Positions 1-6,520 of a stretch of DNA of 8,529 nucleotides are shown one piece after another. Location: positions 1-8,529 of the forward strand of contig CAOJHG010000068.1 in assembly GCA_948435975.1 (NCBI GenBank). Direction: 5' to 3'. The stretch is from an uncultured Oscillibacter sp. GTDB taxonomy: Bacteria > Bacillota > Clostridia > Oscillospirales > Oscillospiraceae. The position numbers and the translations under genes were made by a program. Position 1 is the first letter of the stretch; each line of letters opens with the position of its first letter. Under the pieces are notes generated by a model, which saw only the letters and a program-made list of their open reading frames with translations, made no database searches and was not told the DNA's origin.

Positions 1-766
1 GCCCGGCCAGCATTTCTATGGCCCGGTTCACGGCAACAGCGATTTCCTTCTCCTGAATCTTTACGCCGCTTTGACGTTTCGGCGGTGCGGAAATGGCGCT
101 CTGCTTCACCTTGGCCGCGCTGGGACCGTAGGAGGCGGCCTCAGCGCCAGCGTCCGTAGGAGACAGCTCGGTAATAGGGGCTTTCCGTGCGGCCATTTTG
201 CTCTTGATGGATGGATAGCGGGGCTCGTAACCTGGCTTCACGGTGGTGACGGCGCAGGGGCAGGGGACTTCGATCACTCGATAGCCCTCTTCGGTCTCCT
301 GCTTGACAGACACGCCGCCGTCAATGGGGGTTAGGGCCAGCACGTTCGTGACAACAGGGATGTTCAGGGCCTCGGCAAGCTGAGCGCCTGTGACGCCGCA
401 GGCTTTGTCGGTGGACTCCACGCCGCAGAAAATAACGTCAAAGGTGCCGGCCTTCTGGGACGCTTTCGCCAGCAGGTGCGCCATGCCCAGAGAATCGCAG
501 GCGGCGGACTCGTTCAGGCGGACGGCGGTATTTGCGCCCACGGCCAGGCAGCTCCGCAGAGACGGCACGACCTCTTCTCCGCCTACTGCCAGGACGGTGA
601 CGGTTCCGCCGTGCTCCTCCTTGAAGCGGGTGGCCATTTCAAGGGCGTAGGTGTCGAAAGCGTTGACTACCGGCGTGATGCCATCCAGCTTGGGCGCACC
701 GTTCTCATCCAGCGTCACAGTGACAGAATCATCCGGCACCTGCTTGATACAGACTAACAATTCCAT
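1..766 (-). CDS. etfB: Electron transfer flavoprotein beta subunit (EtfB), C-terminus cut by window edge
   Basis: Small subunit of the FAD-containing heterodimer that carries electrons between acyl-CoA or 2-hydroxyacid dehydrogenases and their partners in the cytoplasm. The 255 visible residues begin MELLVCIKQVPDD, the usual EtfB/FixA N-terminus, followed by VVNAFDTYALE (33-43), the nucleotide-binding stretch CGVESTD...GAQLAE (114-132), and a segment near 155-177 ending EVPCPCAVTTV that resembles the ETF-beta signature. Family members are about 260 aa, so only a few C-terminal residues are missing. The ATG at 766 follows an AAAGGA ribosome binding site with 7-nt spacing. It is the third visible gene of the operon, 177 nt after the acyl-CoA dehydrogenase; etfA is expected next, off the edge. 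Whether the ETF is of the bifurcating type cannot be decided from this subunit alone. Confidence 0.94.
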   Translation of the reverse strand, partial: MELLVCIKQVPDDSVTVTLDENGAPKLDGITPVVNAFDTYALEMATRFKEEHGGTVTVLAVGGEEVVPSLRSCLAVGANTAVRLNESAACDSLGMAHLLAKASQKAGTFDVIFCGVESTDKACGVTGAQLAEALNIPVVTNVLALTPIDGGVSVKQETEEGYRVIEVPCPCAVTTVKPGYEPRYPSIKSKMAARKAPITELSPTDAGAEAASYGPSAAKVKQSAISAPPKRQSGVKIQEKEIAVAVNRAIEMLAG

Positions 767-824
767 AAGCTCATCCTTTCCTTTTGGACCCCATTCCAAT
801 CCAGTCCGCTTGCCGCGGGGGGGC

Positions 825-877
825 GCAAAGGGACTCCGTCCCTTTGCAATCCCGGCCAGAGGGAAGGGTCCCTCTGG
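825..877. repeat. Tandem pair of perfect hairpins between acyl-CoA dehydrogenase and etfB
   Basis: Two adjacent perfect inverted repeats. Hairpin 1 (825-847) pairs GCAAAGGGAC with GTCCCTTTGC around a 3-nt loop. Hairpin 2 (856-877) pairs CCAGAGGGA with TCCCTCTGG around a 4-nt loop. They sit in the 177-nt gap between two genes expected to be co-transcribed. On the minus (mRNA) strand there is no U-run directly after either stem, so a simple terminator is unlikely. The two halves share GGGACTCC/TCCCTC-like words, which resembles a dispersed REP/MITE-like intergenic unit. It could instead stabilise or process the mRNA. The structure is seen; its function is inferred. Confidence 0.6.
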
Positions 878-943
878 ACTCCCTCAGGATTTCTTTTTTG
901 GGCAGGGGATGGGGTGGGGGGTGGTTTCAATGATTGGGGTCTT

Positions 944-2083
944 TTAGAAACGGCCGATTACGCTCTTGCCAATGACCATCCGCTGAATCTCGTTCGTGCC
1001 CTCGAAAATCTGGAAAATCTTTGCGTCGCGCAGCAGCTTTTCTACGGGATACTCACGGCTGTAGCCATAGCCGCCCAAAATCTGGATGGCCTCCAGGGCG
1101 TTTTGCACCGCTGCATCGCCTGCGTAGCATTTCGCAATCGCGGATTCCTTGCTGTAGGGCTGGCCAGCATCCATCAGTCTGAGCGCATGGGCCACCATCT
1201 GACGTGCTGTCTCCGTGCGGATTTCCATGTCGGCAACCTTGAACTGAAGCGCCTGGTTCTTCAAAATGGGCTTGCCAAAGGTTACGCGCTGCTTGCCGTA
1301 TGCCACCGCCTCGTCAATGCACCGCTGGGCGATTCCCACCGCGCAGCAGCCAACCCACGTGCGGGACATGTCCAGAGTCTTCATGGCGATTTTGTAGCCC
1401 TCGCCTTCTGCGCCCATCAGAGCGGAAGCGGGGATGCGGCAGTCCTCCAGGACCACATCACAGGTATTGGAAGTGCGGATGCCCATCTTGTTTTCGTGGT
1501 TGCCGGTGGACAGGCCCGGAGTCCCTGCGTCTACCAGGAAAGCGGACATGCCCTTTACGCCTTGGCTCTTGTCTGTCATTGCTGTGACTACGTAGAAGGA
1601 AGCTACACCGCCGTTGGTGATGAAGCACTTCCGGCCATTGAGCACATACTCGCCGCCATCAAGGACAGCGGTGGTCTTGCTGTTGCTGGCGTCGGAACCC
1701 GCCATGGGCTCGGTCAGGCAGAACGCGCCGTGCTTGCCCTCAATCAGCAGGTCGCAGCAATGCTGTTTGTGCTCCTCGCTGCCGCCAATCAGAACCGCTT
1801 TCAGGGCCAGATTGCTCGCCGTGATGGTGCTGGCGAAACCTGCGTCTGCCTTCGCCATCTCTTCCATCAGCGCCGCCACGGTGATTCGCTCCAGGCCGGG
1901 GCCGCCGTACTCCTCAGGCACTTCCAGCGCGTTCAGGCCCATCTCCGCCGCCTGTGCATAGATGTCCTCGGGCCACTCGCCGCTGACATCAAATTCCTTG
2001 CACTGCTCCTTGACTTCCTTTTCGCAGAATTCCTTGACGGTTTGCAGAAGGTCCTGGTCCTCAGGATTGATGAAGTATGCCAT
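944..2083 (-). CDS. Short-chain acyl-CoA dehydrogenase (butyryl-CoA dehydrogenase type)
   Basis: FAD enzyme that interconverts acyl-CoA and trans-2-enoyl-CoA, exchanging electrons with ETF; in anaerobic Clostridia the physiological direction is usually enoyl-CoA (crotonyl- or acryloyl-CoA) reduction. The 379-aa length is the normal family length. Visible landmarks are the N-terminal helical domain, FCLTEPMAGSD (121-131, first family signature), RKCFITNGG (151-159), QILGGYGYSREYP (334-346, second signature) and FEGTNEIQ with the catalytic base Glu361. The start at 2083 (MAYFINPEDQ) is chosen because GAGGTGG lies 6 nt upstream; an in-frame ATG at 2098 lies upstream of this site and is less likely. 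It sits between the GlcD-type dehydrogenase and etfB on one strand, so the ETF is its probable partner. Chain-length specificity is not readable. Confidence 0.94.
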   Translation of the reverse strand: MAYFINPEDQDLLQTVKEFCEKEVKEQCKEFDVSGEWPEDIYAQAAEMGLNALEVPEEYGGPGLERITVAALMEEMAKADAGFASTITASNLALKAVLIGGSEEHKQHCCDLLIEGKHGAFCLTEPMAGSDASNSKTTAVLDGGEYVLNGRKCFITNGGVASFYVVTAMTDKSQGVKGMSAFLVDAGTPGLSTGNHENKMGIRTSNTCDVVLEDCRIPASALMGAEGEGYKIAMKTLDMSRTWVGCCAVGIAQRCIDEAVAYGKQRVTFGKPILKNQALQFKVADMEIRTETARQMVAHALRLMDAGQPYSKESAIAKCYAGDAAVQNALEAIQILGGYGYSREYPVEKLLRDAKIFQIFEGTNEIQRMVIGKSVIGRF

Positions 2084-2202
2084 AATTATCCACCTCATAA
2101 ATTTATTTTAGTGTCTTGCAGGACTTTGGGGAAATATGCCCTGGCCTGCCCCTGAGCCGGATTTCAGTGCGGGACAGGCGGGCTTTCTGGGGAACGTGTT
2201 TC

Positions 2203-3621
2203 TTACAGCTTATAGCAGACCTTGCCGGGATTCAGGATCAGGTTCGGGTCAAAAACCTTTTTGATGCTCTCCATCAGGGCCATGTTCACCGCGCCCACAG
2301 ACTCCGCCAGGAATGGGACCTTGCCATGACCGATGCCGTGCTCGCCGGAGACCTGTCCGCCCAGCTCTGTAGCCTTGGCATACAGGGCCTCCATGAACTT
2401 TTCTGCTCGCTTGAGGAATTCGTCTTCCTCCAGGTCGTTGGAGCAGCAGTAGATGTGCAGGTTGCCGTCGCCCGCGTGACCAAAGCTCTTCACTGTCAGG
2501 CCGACCTCTTCCTCCAGGGACTTTACATACACCAGGAAGGGGGCAATCTGGGTCACGGGAACTACCACGTCACATTCGTCCAGAAGCTTGGTATCCGCCA
2601 TGATAGCCTCCAGGAAGCTGCTCCGCGCTGCCCAGGCGTCCCGCTTCAGGGCCGGAGTATCCGCAACCAGCACATCGATGGCGCCCGCTTCCAGCACGAC
2701 CTCCGACGCCCGCTCAATCACTGCGTCCAGCTCGTCGGCAGAGTTGCCGTCAAATGTTACCAGCAGGTATGCCTCGGCCTCGACGCCGTCCAGCTTCCGG
2801 GGGAAGACCTGCTTGCCTACGTAGGCTTCGGAGGAAATGACAATCTCCTTGCCCATGAATTCCAGGGCCTGAGGATTCAGATGGTTCATAAAGAAGGCGG
2901 GAACCGTGCCGATGCAGGATTCCATGTCGGGATAGGGGATAATCAGGCTGATGGTCTCCTTGGGCTGGGGAATCAGCTTGAGGGTCAGTTCGGTGATAAT
3001 GCCAAGGGTGCCCTCGGAGCCAATCATCAGATGCAGAAGGCTGTAGCCGGAACTGGTCTTGGAGACGGAACTGCCCAGCTTGATAATTTCTCCGGTGGGG
3101 AGGACCACGGTCATAGCCTTCACATAATCCCGGGTGCAGCCGTATTTGACCGCCCGCATCCCGCCAGCGTTGGTGGAGACATTACCGCCCAGGGTAGCGA
3201 ACTTTTCACCGGGATCGGGGGGATAGAGAAGACCCTTGGCGGCGGCGTCCTCGGCCAGCGTGTTCAGCAGCACGCCGGGCTGAACGGTGACGGTGAAATT
3301 TTCCTCGTCATAGCGGAGAATCTGGTTCATCCGGGTAGTGACCAGCAGCACGCCGCCGTGAATGGGCACTGCGCCGCCCACAAGACCTGTACCAGCGCCC
3401 CGGGGAGTGACGGGAATATGATTCTCATTGCAGAGCTTCATGACCGCCGCAACCTCTTCTGTAGTTGCCGCTTCCACTACCGCTTCGGGAACGGCCTTAC
3501 CATAGATGGGCATTTCGTCGTGGGCATAGTCGGGGTTGATGTCGCCGCCGGTGAAGACCCGGTTGGGGGCGATTGCGGACAACTGCTGAATGAGCGCGGG
3601 GGTCAGAGTCTGGTAATTCAT
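2203..3621 (-). CDS. glcD: FAD-linked 2-hydroxyacid dehydrogenase, GlcD/LctD family (probable D-lactate or glycolate dehydrogenase)
   Basis: Flavoprotein that oxidises a 2-hydroxyacid to the 2-oxoacid. The 472 aa match the family length. The N-terminal FAD-binding (PCMH) domain shows PRGAGTGLVGGAVP (73-86), PPDPGEKFATLGGNVSTNAGG (134-154, FAD contact) and GSEGTLGIIT (201-210). The C-terminal FAD-oxidase domain shows GHAGDGNLH (381-389, His382/His389) and SGEHGIGHGK (425-434), the usual metal/substrate ligands, then FDPNLILNPGKV at the end. There is no membrane segment or Fe-S motif. The ATG at 3621 follows AGGAGGA with about 9-nt spacing. As first gene of an operon with acyl-CoA dehydrogenase and etfB, it resembles the ETF-linked lactate dehydrogenases (LctD) of acetogens and butyrate producers. 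Lactate is the best guess, supported by the FadR/LldR-type operators in front; glycolate, 2-hydroxyglutarate or other hydroxyacids remain possible. Confidence 0.9.
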   Translation of the reverse strand: MNYQTLTPALIQQLSAIAPNRVFTGGDINPDYAHDEMPIYGKAVPEAVVEAATTEEVAAVMKLCNENHIPVTPRGAGTGLVGGAVPIHGGVLLVTTRMNQILRYDEENFTVTVQPGVLLNTLAEDAAAKGLLYPPDPGEKFATLGGNVSTNAGGMRAVKYGCTRDYVKAMTVVLPTGEIIKLGSSVSKTSSGYSLLHLMIGSEGTLGIITELTLKLIPQPKETISLIIPYPDMESCIGTVPAFFMNHLNPQALEFMGKEIVISSEAYVGKQVFPRKLDGVEAEAYLLVTFDGNSADELDAVIERASEVVLEAGAIDVLVADTPALKRDAWAARSSFLEAIMADTKLLDECDVVVPVTQIAPFLVYVKSLEEEVGLTVKSFGHAGDGNLHIYCCSNDLEEDEFLKRAEKFMEALYAKATELGGQVSGEHGIGHGKVPFLAESVGAVNMALMESIKKVFDPNLILNPGKVCYKL

Positions 3622-3664
3622 AGTGCTGCATCCTCCTGTATTTTAATCAAAGCTGGGGTGTCGG

Positions 3665-3681
3665 AATTGGTCCTACCAATT
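3665..3681. promoter_or_regulatory. Operator O1, perfect FadR/LldR/PdhR-type palindrome
   Basis: AATTGGTCCTACCAATT is a perfect palindrome with 7-bp arms and a 3-nt centre. It matches the TNGTnnnACNA core of GntR-family FadR-subfamily regulators (LldR, PdhR, GlcC and relatives). It lies just downstream of the predicted transcription start of the glcD operon, so a bound regulator should block transcription. The regulator gene is not in the window. Confidence 0.75.
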
Positions 3682-3691
3682 TGATAAATCC

Positions 3692-3720
3692 ATCATAACC
3701 CTGTCAAGAGATTTTGTCCA
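3692..3720 (-). promoter_or_regulatory. Promoter of the glcD-acyl-CoA dehydrogenase-etfB operon
   Basis: On the minus strand TGGACA (3720-3715) is followed after 17 bp by TATGAT (3697-3692), each one base from the sigma-A consensus. Transcription should start near 3685, giving a leader of about 64 nt. A second overlapping option is TTGACA (3707-3702) with TCAAAT (3684-3679), also with 17-bp spacing but a poorer -10. Either promoter lies between or overlaps the two operators. Confidence 0.65.
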
Positions 3721-3725
3721 GTCCA

Positions 3726-3742
3726 AATTTGTAGGACCAATT
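3726..3742. promoter_or_regulatory. Operator O2, near-perfect FadR/LldR/PdhR-type palindrome
   Basis: AATTTGTAGGACCAATT differs from a perfect AATTGGTnnnACCAATT palindrome at a single position. It sits immediately upstream of the -35 box, and its centre is 61 bp from that of O1, so the two sites bracket the promoter. This allows repression by looping, or repression/activation switching, as described for LldR on the E. coli lldPRD promoter. The sequence is seen; the mechanism is inferred. Confidence 0.65.
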
Positions 3743-3801
3743 GTGAAATTTCCGATTATGTTGGTGAAAAGTTCGAAAATACCTCTGGTTAACGATTACG
3801 C

Positions 3802-3843
3802 GAAACAAAAAACCGGATAAAAAGTGAAAAACTATTCGGTTTT
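3802..3843 (-). terminator. Rho-independent terminator after the short-chain dehydrogenase gene
   Basis: Read on the minus strand, an 11-bp stem (3843-3833 pairing with 3819-3809, arms AAAACCGAATA and TATCCGGTTTT, one G-U pair) closes a 13-nt loop. It continues into a T-rich tail (TTTTTTGTTT) reaching about 3802. It ends the alcohol dehydrogenase/SDR unit about 110 nt after the SDR stop and separates it from the glcD promoter. The rest of the 3622-3949 gap holds only the two operators and the promoter. Confidence 0.7.
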
Positions 3844-3949
3844 GGTGAAAATGACAAACTTTCTGGCCCTTTTCTGTGCAAAATAGAAACAGAGCGCACG
3901 CCGTCTGACGCACGCCCTGCTGTCTGAATGGAATCTTTGAAGCGGATGC

Positions 3950-4729
3950 TTACAGGTCCTTCGACTCGGGGAGTCCAGCCTTGCTCCAGCCGCCGTCGGT
4001 AAAGATGGTCTGGCCGGTGATGCCGCTGGCTTCGTCAGAAGCGAGGAAGGCGACTGTGCTGCCAATCTCTTCGGGGAGCAGAAGACGCTTCATGGGGATA
4101 ACCTTCATGATATTCTCAATGTCGATAATGCCATCGTCAATGCCCTTCTGGATCATCTCAGTCATGACATAGCCGGGAGCCACGGCATTGATGCGGATAT
4201 TGAACCGGGCCCATTCCACGCCAAGCGTCGCAACCAGGCCGTTAACCGCCGTTTTGGAGATGTTGTAGGCGGAGCGCTGGCTTGTGTAGCACTGGGAGTT
4301 GCCGGAGGAGATGCAGACGATGCTGCCGCCGCCCTGCTCCTTCATATGCCGGGCGGCCGTGCGGGAAGCCAGGTAGTAGGCCCGCATATTCACATTGATG
4401 ACCTTGTCGAAGTCCTCCAGCTTGAACTCCGTGGCCCACTGGCGAATCTGGATGCCCGCATTGTTGACCAGAATATCAATCCGGCCATATTTCGCGGCTA
4501 CGTCGTCCACCATCTTTTCCACGGCGGCGGCGTCGCTCAGGTCCACCATCATGGCCTCAATAGGACCCAAAGGGCTGAGTTCGGCTACAGCGTGGTCGGC
4601 GTCTTCCTTGTTCTTGCCGCCGACGATGATGACCGTAGCGCCCTCTTCCAAGAAGCGCTTGGCAATGCCCTTTCCAATGCCCCGGGTGCCGCCGGTGACA
4701 AGCGTGATCTTCCCCTGAATGCCTTTCAT
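3950..4729 (-). CDS. NAD(P)-dependent short-chain dehydrogenase/reductase (classical SDR)
   Basis: Cytoplasmic oxidoreductase of 259 aa with a Rossmann fold. Visible: TGGTRGIG cofactor loop (12-19), Asp63-Leu64, NNAG (89-92), structural Asn114, catalytic Ser142, and Tyr155-x3-Lys159 (YNISK), then PGYV after the active site and the C-terminal TDGGW. The tetrad is complete, so the enzyme should be active. The second beta-strand ends in VGGKN rather than an acidic residue, which leans towards NADP(H). It resembles the FabG/gluconate-5-dehydrogenase/KduD group, but the substrate cannot be assigned. The start at 4729 (MKGIQGK) is preferred because GGAG lies 9 nt upstream; the ATG at 4735 is only 3 nt from it, and the ATG at 4783 lies in the hairpin. 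It follows the GldA-like dehydrogenase by 72 nt and is probably co-transcribed with it. Confidence 0.93.
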   Translation of the reverse strand: MKGIQGKITLVTGGTRGIGKGIAKRFLEEGATVIIVGGKNKEDADHAVAELSPLGPIEAMMVDLSDAAAVEKMVDDVAAKYGRIDILVNNAGIQIRQWATEFKLEDFDKVINVNMRAYYLASRTAARHMKEQGGGSIVCISSGNSQCYTSQRSAYNISKTAVNGLVATLGVEWARFNIRINAVAPGYVMTEMIQKGIDDGIIDIENIMKVIPMKRLLLPEEIGSTVAFLASDEASGITGQTIFTDGGWSKAGLPESKDL

Positions 4730-4751
4730 AACCATCTTCTCCTTTCGTATT

Positions 4752-4782
4752 TGTGGGACCGCGAAAACCCCGCGGTCCCACA
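4752..4782 (-). other. Perfect 12-bp intercistronic hairpin between alcohol dehydrogenase and SDR
   Basis: TGTGGGACCGCG (4752-4763) is the exact reverse complement of CGCGGTCCCACA (4771-4782), with a 7-nt loop. In the minus-strand transcript the stem is followed by AAAUACG, not a U-run, so full termination is unlikely. It ends about 10 nt before the SDR ribosome binding site. Likely roles are mRNA stabilisation, a processing site or partial attenuation that sets different expression for the two genes. Confidence 0.65.
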
Positions 4783-4801
4783 TGCTCTATTCTGCCTTTT
4801 T

Positions 4802-5923
4802 TTACTGCTGGGAAGCCAGCCAGGCCTTCGCAGCCTTGTCGGTGTCCAGGATGGCCTGCTGGAACTGTTCCCGGGTGATGGGGGTGGGGACATAGTTCCA
4901 GTTGCCCATAGTGACGCACTTATCCAGCAGGGTGGGCAGGTCGGACTCCTGAAGCTCGATAGCCTCCATGGTCATGGGGAGTCCCAGGGCCTTGTAGAAG
5001 GGGAAGAGCTTATCGCGCTGTTCAAGCTGCCCGTCCAGAGTCAGCAGGACCAGGATGCCCAGGGAAACCACTTCGCCATGAAGATGCTTGTGGGCGCCGG
5101 GGCAGACGGTGCAGCCATAATAGAAGCAGTGGGCCAGGGAGTCGTTGTAGAAATAGTCCTCCTTGGTGGTTTCCACAGTCAGGTTGGAGACCATACCGGC
5201 AGTGATGACGATGCCCAGGACCACCTGCTGAAGCTCATAGCCGTCCTCGTGGTTCCGAATCTGCTCCATGGCCTTTTCGCCGAACTGGAGGAAGGCGGAG
5301 GTGCAGCAGCGGGCAATGTTCACGCCCATAAGGGGAGCGTGCTGAATCTTGAAGCTGGCCAGGTCATTCCGTGCGGCCATTTCGGACTCAAATTCTTTAG
5401 CCAGGGAATCGCCGATGCCGGCCCACATGTACTCGGCGGGGGAGTTGGCGACAATCTCGCTGTCCATGAAGGTGTGGATGGCGCAGCGCTTGGGGTAGTA
5501 CAGGTCCTTCATGGCGCCGTCGGGATAGTACATGACGCAAAGGGTGGTGCAGGCGGCGCAGTTGGAAGCTAGGGTGGGGAAGGTGAAAATGGGCTTATCC
5601 AAATGTCCCGCGGCGCACTTGGCGGTATCCAAAGCCCGGCCTCCGCCAATGCCGAAGATCATGTCGGCGTTCTTGACTTCGTCCATCGCCTCCAGCATGG
5701 CCGCGTTCTCGTAGGAAGCCTCGCCGCCGAACCAGATGGGCTCAGTCAGCTCCAGGTCCGTGCCCGCCAGAGCCGCCTTGATTTTGGGGAGCGCCACAGA
5801 GACGGAAATCTTACCGCCAATCACCGCGACCTTCTTGCCATAGGGACGGGCGATGGTGTAGATTTCCTTGTAGCAGTCAGGGCCGATGCTCCAAGCGGGC
5901 AGGTAGAGAGTGGTAGTGCTCAT
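4802..5923 (-). CDS. Metal-dependent alcohol dehydrogenase, glycerol dehydrogenase (GldA)-like
   Basis: NAD-dependent dehydrogenase of the iron/zinc alcohol dehydrogenase superfamily, 373 aa (GldA is about 365). Visible: beta-strand KVAVIGGK (31-38), the pyrophosphate loop GIGGGRALDTAK (91-102), and the three metal ligands in family positions: Asp172 in GIGDSLAKEFE, His265 in SLAHCFYYG, and His282 in HLHGEVVSLG. In GldA the segment after PT(I/L)AS carries an Asp that contacts glycerol; here the same stretch reads PTLASNCAAC, with Cys122 at that place, so glycerol may not be the substrate. The ATG at 5923 follows AAGGAGGAC with good spacing. It is the first gene after a strong promoter and is followed by the SDR, so the pair may act on one carbonyl/alcohol metabolite. 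Superfamily assignment is firm; the substrate is not known. Confidence 0.9.
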   Translation of the reverse strand: MSTTTLYLPAWSIGPDCYKEIYTIARPYGKKVAVIGGKISVSVALPKIKAALAGTDLELTEPIWFGGEASYENAAMLEAMDEVKNADMIFGIGGGRALDTAKCAAGHLDKPIFTFPTLASNCAACTTLCVMYYPDGAMKDLYYPKRCAIHTFMDSEIVANSPAEYMWAGIGDSLAKEFESEMAARNDLASFKIQHAPLMGVNIARCCTSAFLQFGEKAMEQIRNHEDGYELQQVVLGIVITAGMVSNLTVETTKEDYFYNDSLAHCFYYGCTVCPGAHKHLHGEVVSLGILVLLTLDGQLEQRDKLFPFYKALGLPMTMEAIELQESDLPTLLDKCVTMGNWNYVPTPITREQFQQAILDTDKAAKAWLASQQ

Positions 5924-5969
5924 GATGATTGTCCTCCTTAATCATATGTCGTAGTGTGGAAGCAATGGT

Positions 5970-5980
5970 TGGAAATTCCA
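5970..5980. promoter_or_regulatory. Short palindrome in the leader of the alcohol dehydrogenase gene, possible operator
   Basis: TGGAAATTCCA has perfect 5-bp arms and lies about 17-27 nt downstream of the predicted transcription start. The position suits a repressor site, but a palindrome this short is weak evidence and no family consensus is recognised. Confidence 0.25.
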
Positions 5981-6003
5981 GTCGTCTGCAAGATACTAAA
6001 ACT

Positions 6004-6033
6004 ATCATAACAGGGGCGAAAAACGGTTGTCAA
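6004..6033 (-). promoter_or_regulatory. Promoter of the alcohol dehydrogenase/SDR unit
   Basis: On the minus strand a perfect TTGACA (6033-6028) is followed after 18 bp by TATGAT (6009-6004), preceded by TG one base upstream (extended -10). Transcription should start near 5997, giving a leader of about 74 nt before the ATG at 5923. Among the strongest promoter matches in the window. Confidence 0.75.
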
Positions 6034-6093
6034 TATACAAAATGCAGTACTAATATCATTTTTCTTGTGCAAAACAACCGAGGAAAGAAGCCC

Positions 6094-6438
6094 TTACTCA
6101 GTGATAATGAGGGCAATCATCTCCACTGGTTCAGTCCCCCGGTTCTCCAGGCCGTGGCCTTCACCGTAGCCGGTCGCGCCGACGTCGCCGGGGTGAAGGA
6201 GGACCTCCGTGCCGTTGTCGTTGAACACAGCCTCTCCTTTGATGATGTAGTAGAATTCAGTTTCGTGCTCGTGGGTATGGTAGCCGATGGAGCAGCCGGG
6301 GGCCACCGTAGTGTGGGTGAAAAGACGGCCGTGGTGATAAAGTCCTTCCTTGTCTGTGAGGTCCTTGACATGGATCAGGCCCTTTCCCTCCCAGACGCAG
6401 ACATCCTTTCTGGGGCAGTGTTCGGAACGTGTGTACAT
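6094..6438 (-). CDS. Small single-domain cupin protein
   Basis: A 114-aa beta-barrel metal-binding protein. Cupin motif 1 is exact: Gly48-x5-His54-x-His56-x4-Glu61-x6-Gly68. Motif 2 is present (Gly84 to Asn99, with His95 as the fourth ligand), except that Gly replaces the usual Pro. His54, His56, Glu61 and His95 should therefore bind a metal. Single-domain cupins can be isomerases, dioxygenases or ligand-binding proteins, so no reaction is assigned. The start at 6438 (MYTRSEHCP) is chosen because GGGAAGG precedes it by about 5 nt; a longer reading frame from 6525 would begin inside the -10 box of its promoter. It lies upstream of, and parallel to, the alcohol dehydrogenase unit but is separated by that unit's own promoter. 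No clear terminator is seen after it. Confidence 0.85.
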   Translation of the reverse strand: MYTRSEHCPRKDVCVWEGKGLIHVKDLTDKEGLYHHGRLFTHTTVAPGCSIGYHTHEHETEFYYIIKGEAVFNDNGTEVLLHPGDVGATGYGEGHGLENRGTEPVEMIALIITE

Positions 6439-6520
6439 GATGACCTTCCCTTCTCTTGCGGGCTGCGCTTTGACGAACCCGCCAATGATGGAAACAGCCA
6501 GGCGGCGTTTCTTGTAATTT

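Noticed and set aside
914..2155. Long plus-strand open frame of 413 codons
   Set aside because: It lies antisense to the acyl-CoA dehydrogenase, whose family signatures are intact. The plus-strand product has no recognisable domain and composition typical of a GC-rich antisense shadow.
2116..3684. Long plus-strand open frame of 522 codons
   Set aside because: It is antisense to the complete GlcD-type gene and crosses its promoter; no domain is recognisable. It is a codon-bias shadow.
3704..3913. Small minus-strand frame of 69 codons in the gap between SDR and glcD
   Set aside because: It covers the terminator, operator O2 and the -35 region, has no good ribosome binding site and no recognisable domain.
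4346..5572. Long plus-strand open frame of 408 codons
   Set aside because: It runs antisense across both the SDR and the alcohol dehydrogenase and through their intercistronic hairpin, with no recognisable domain.
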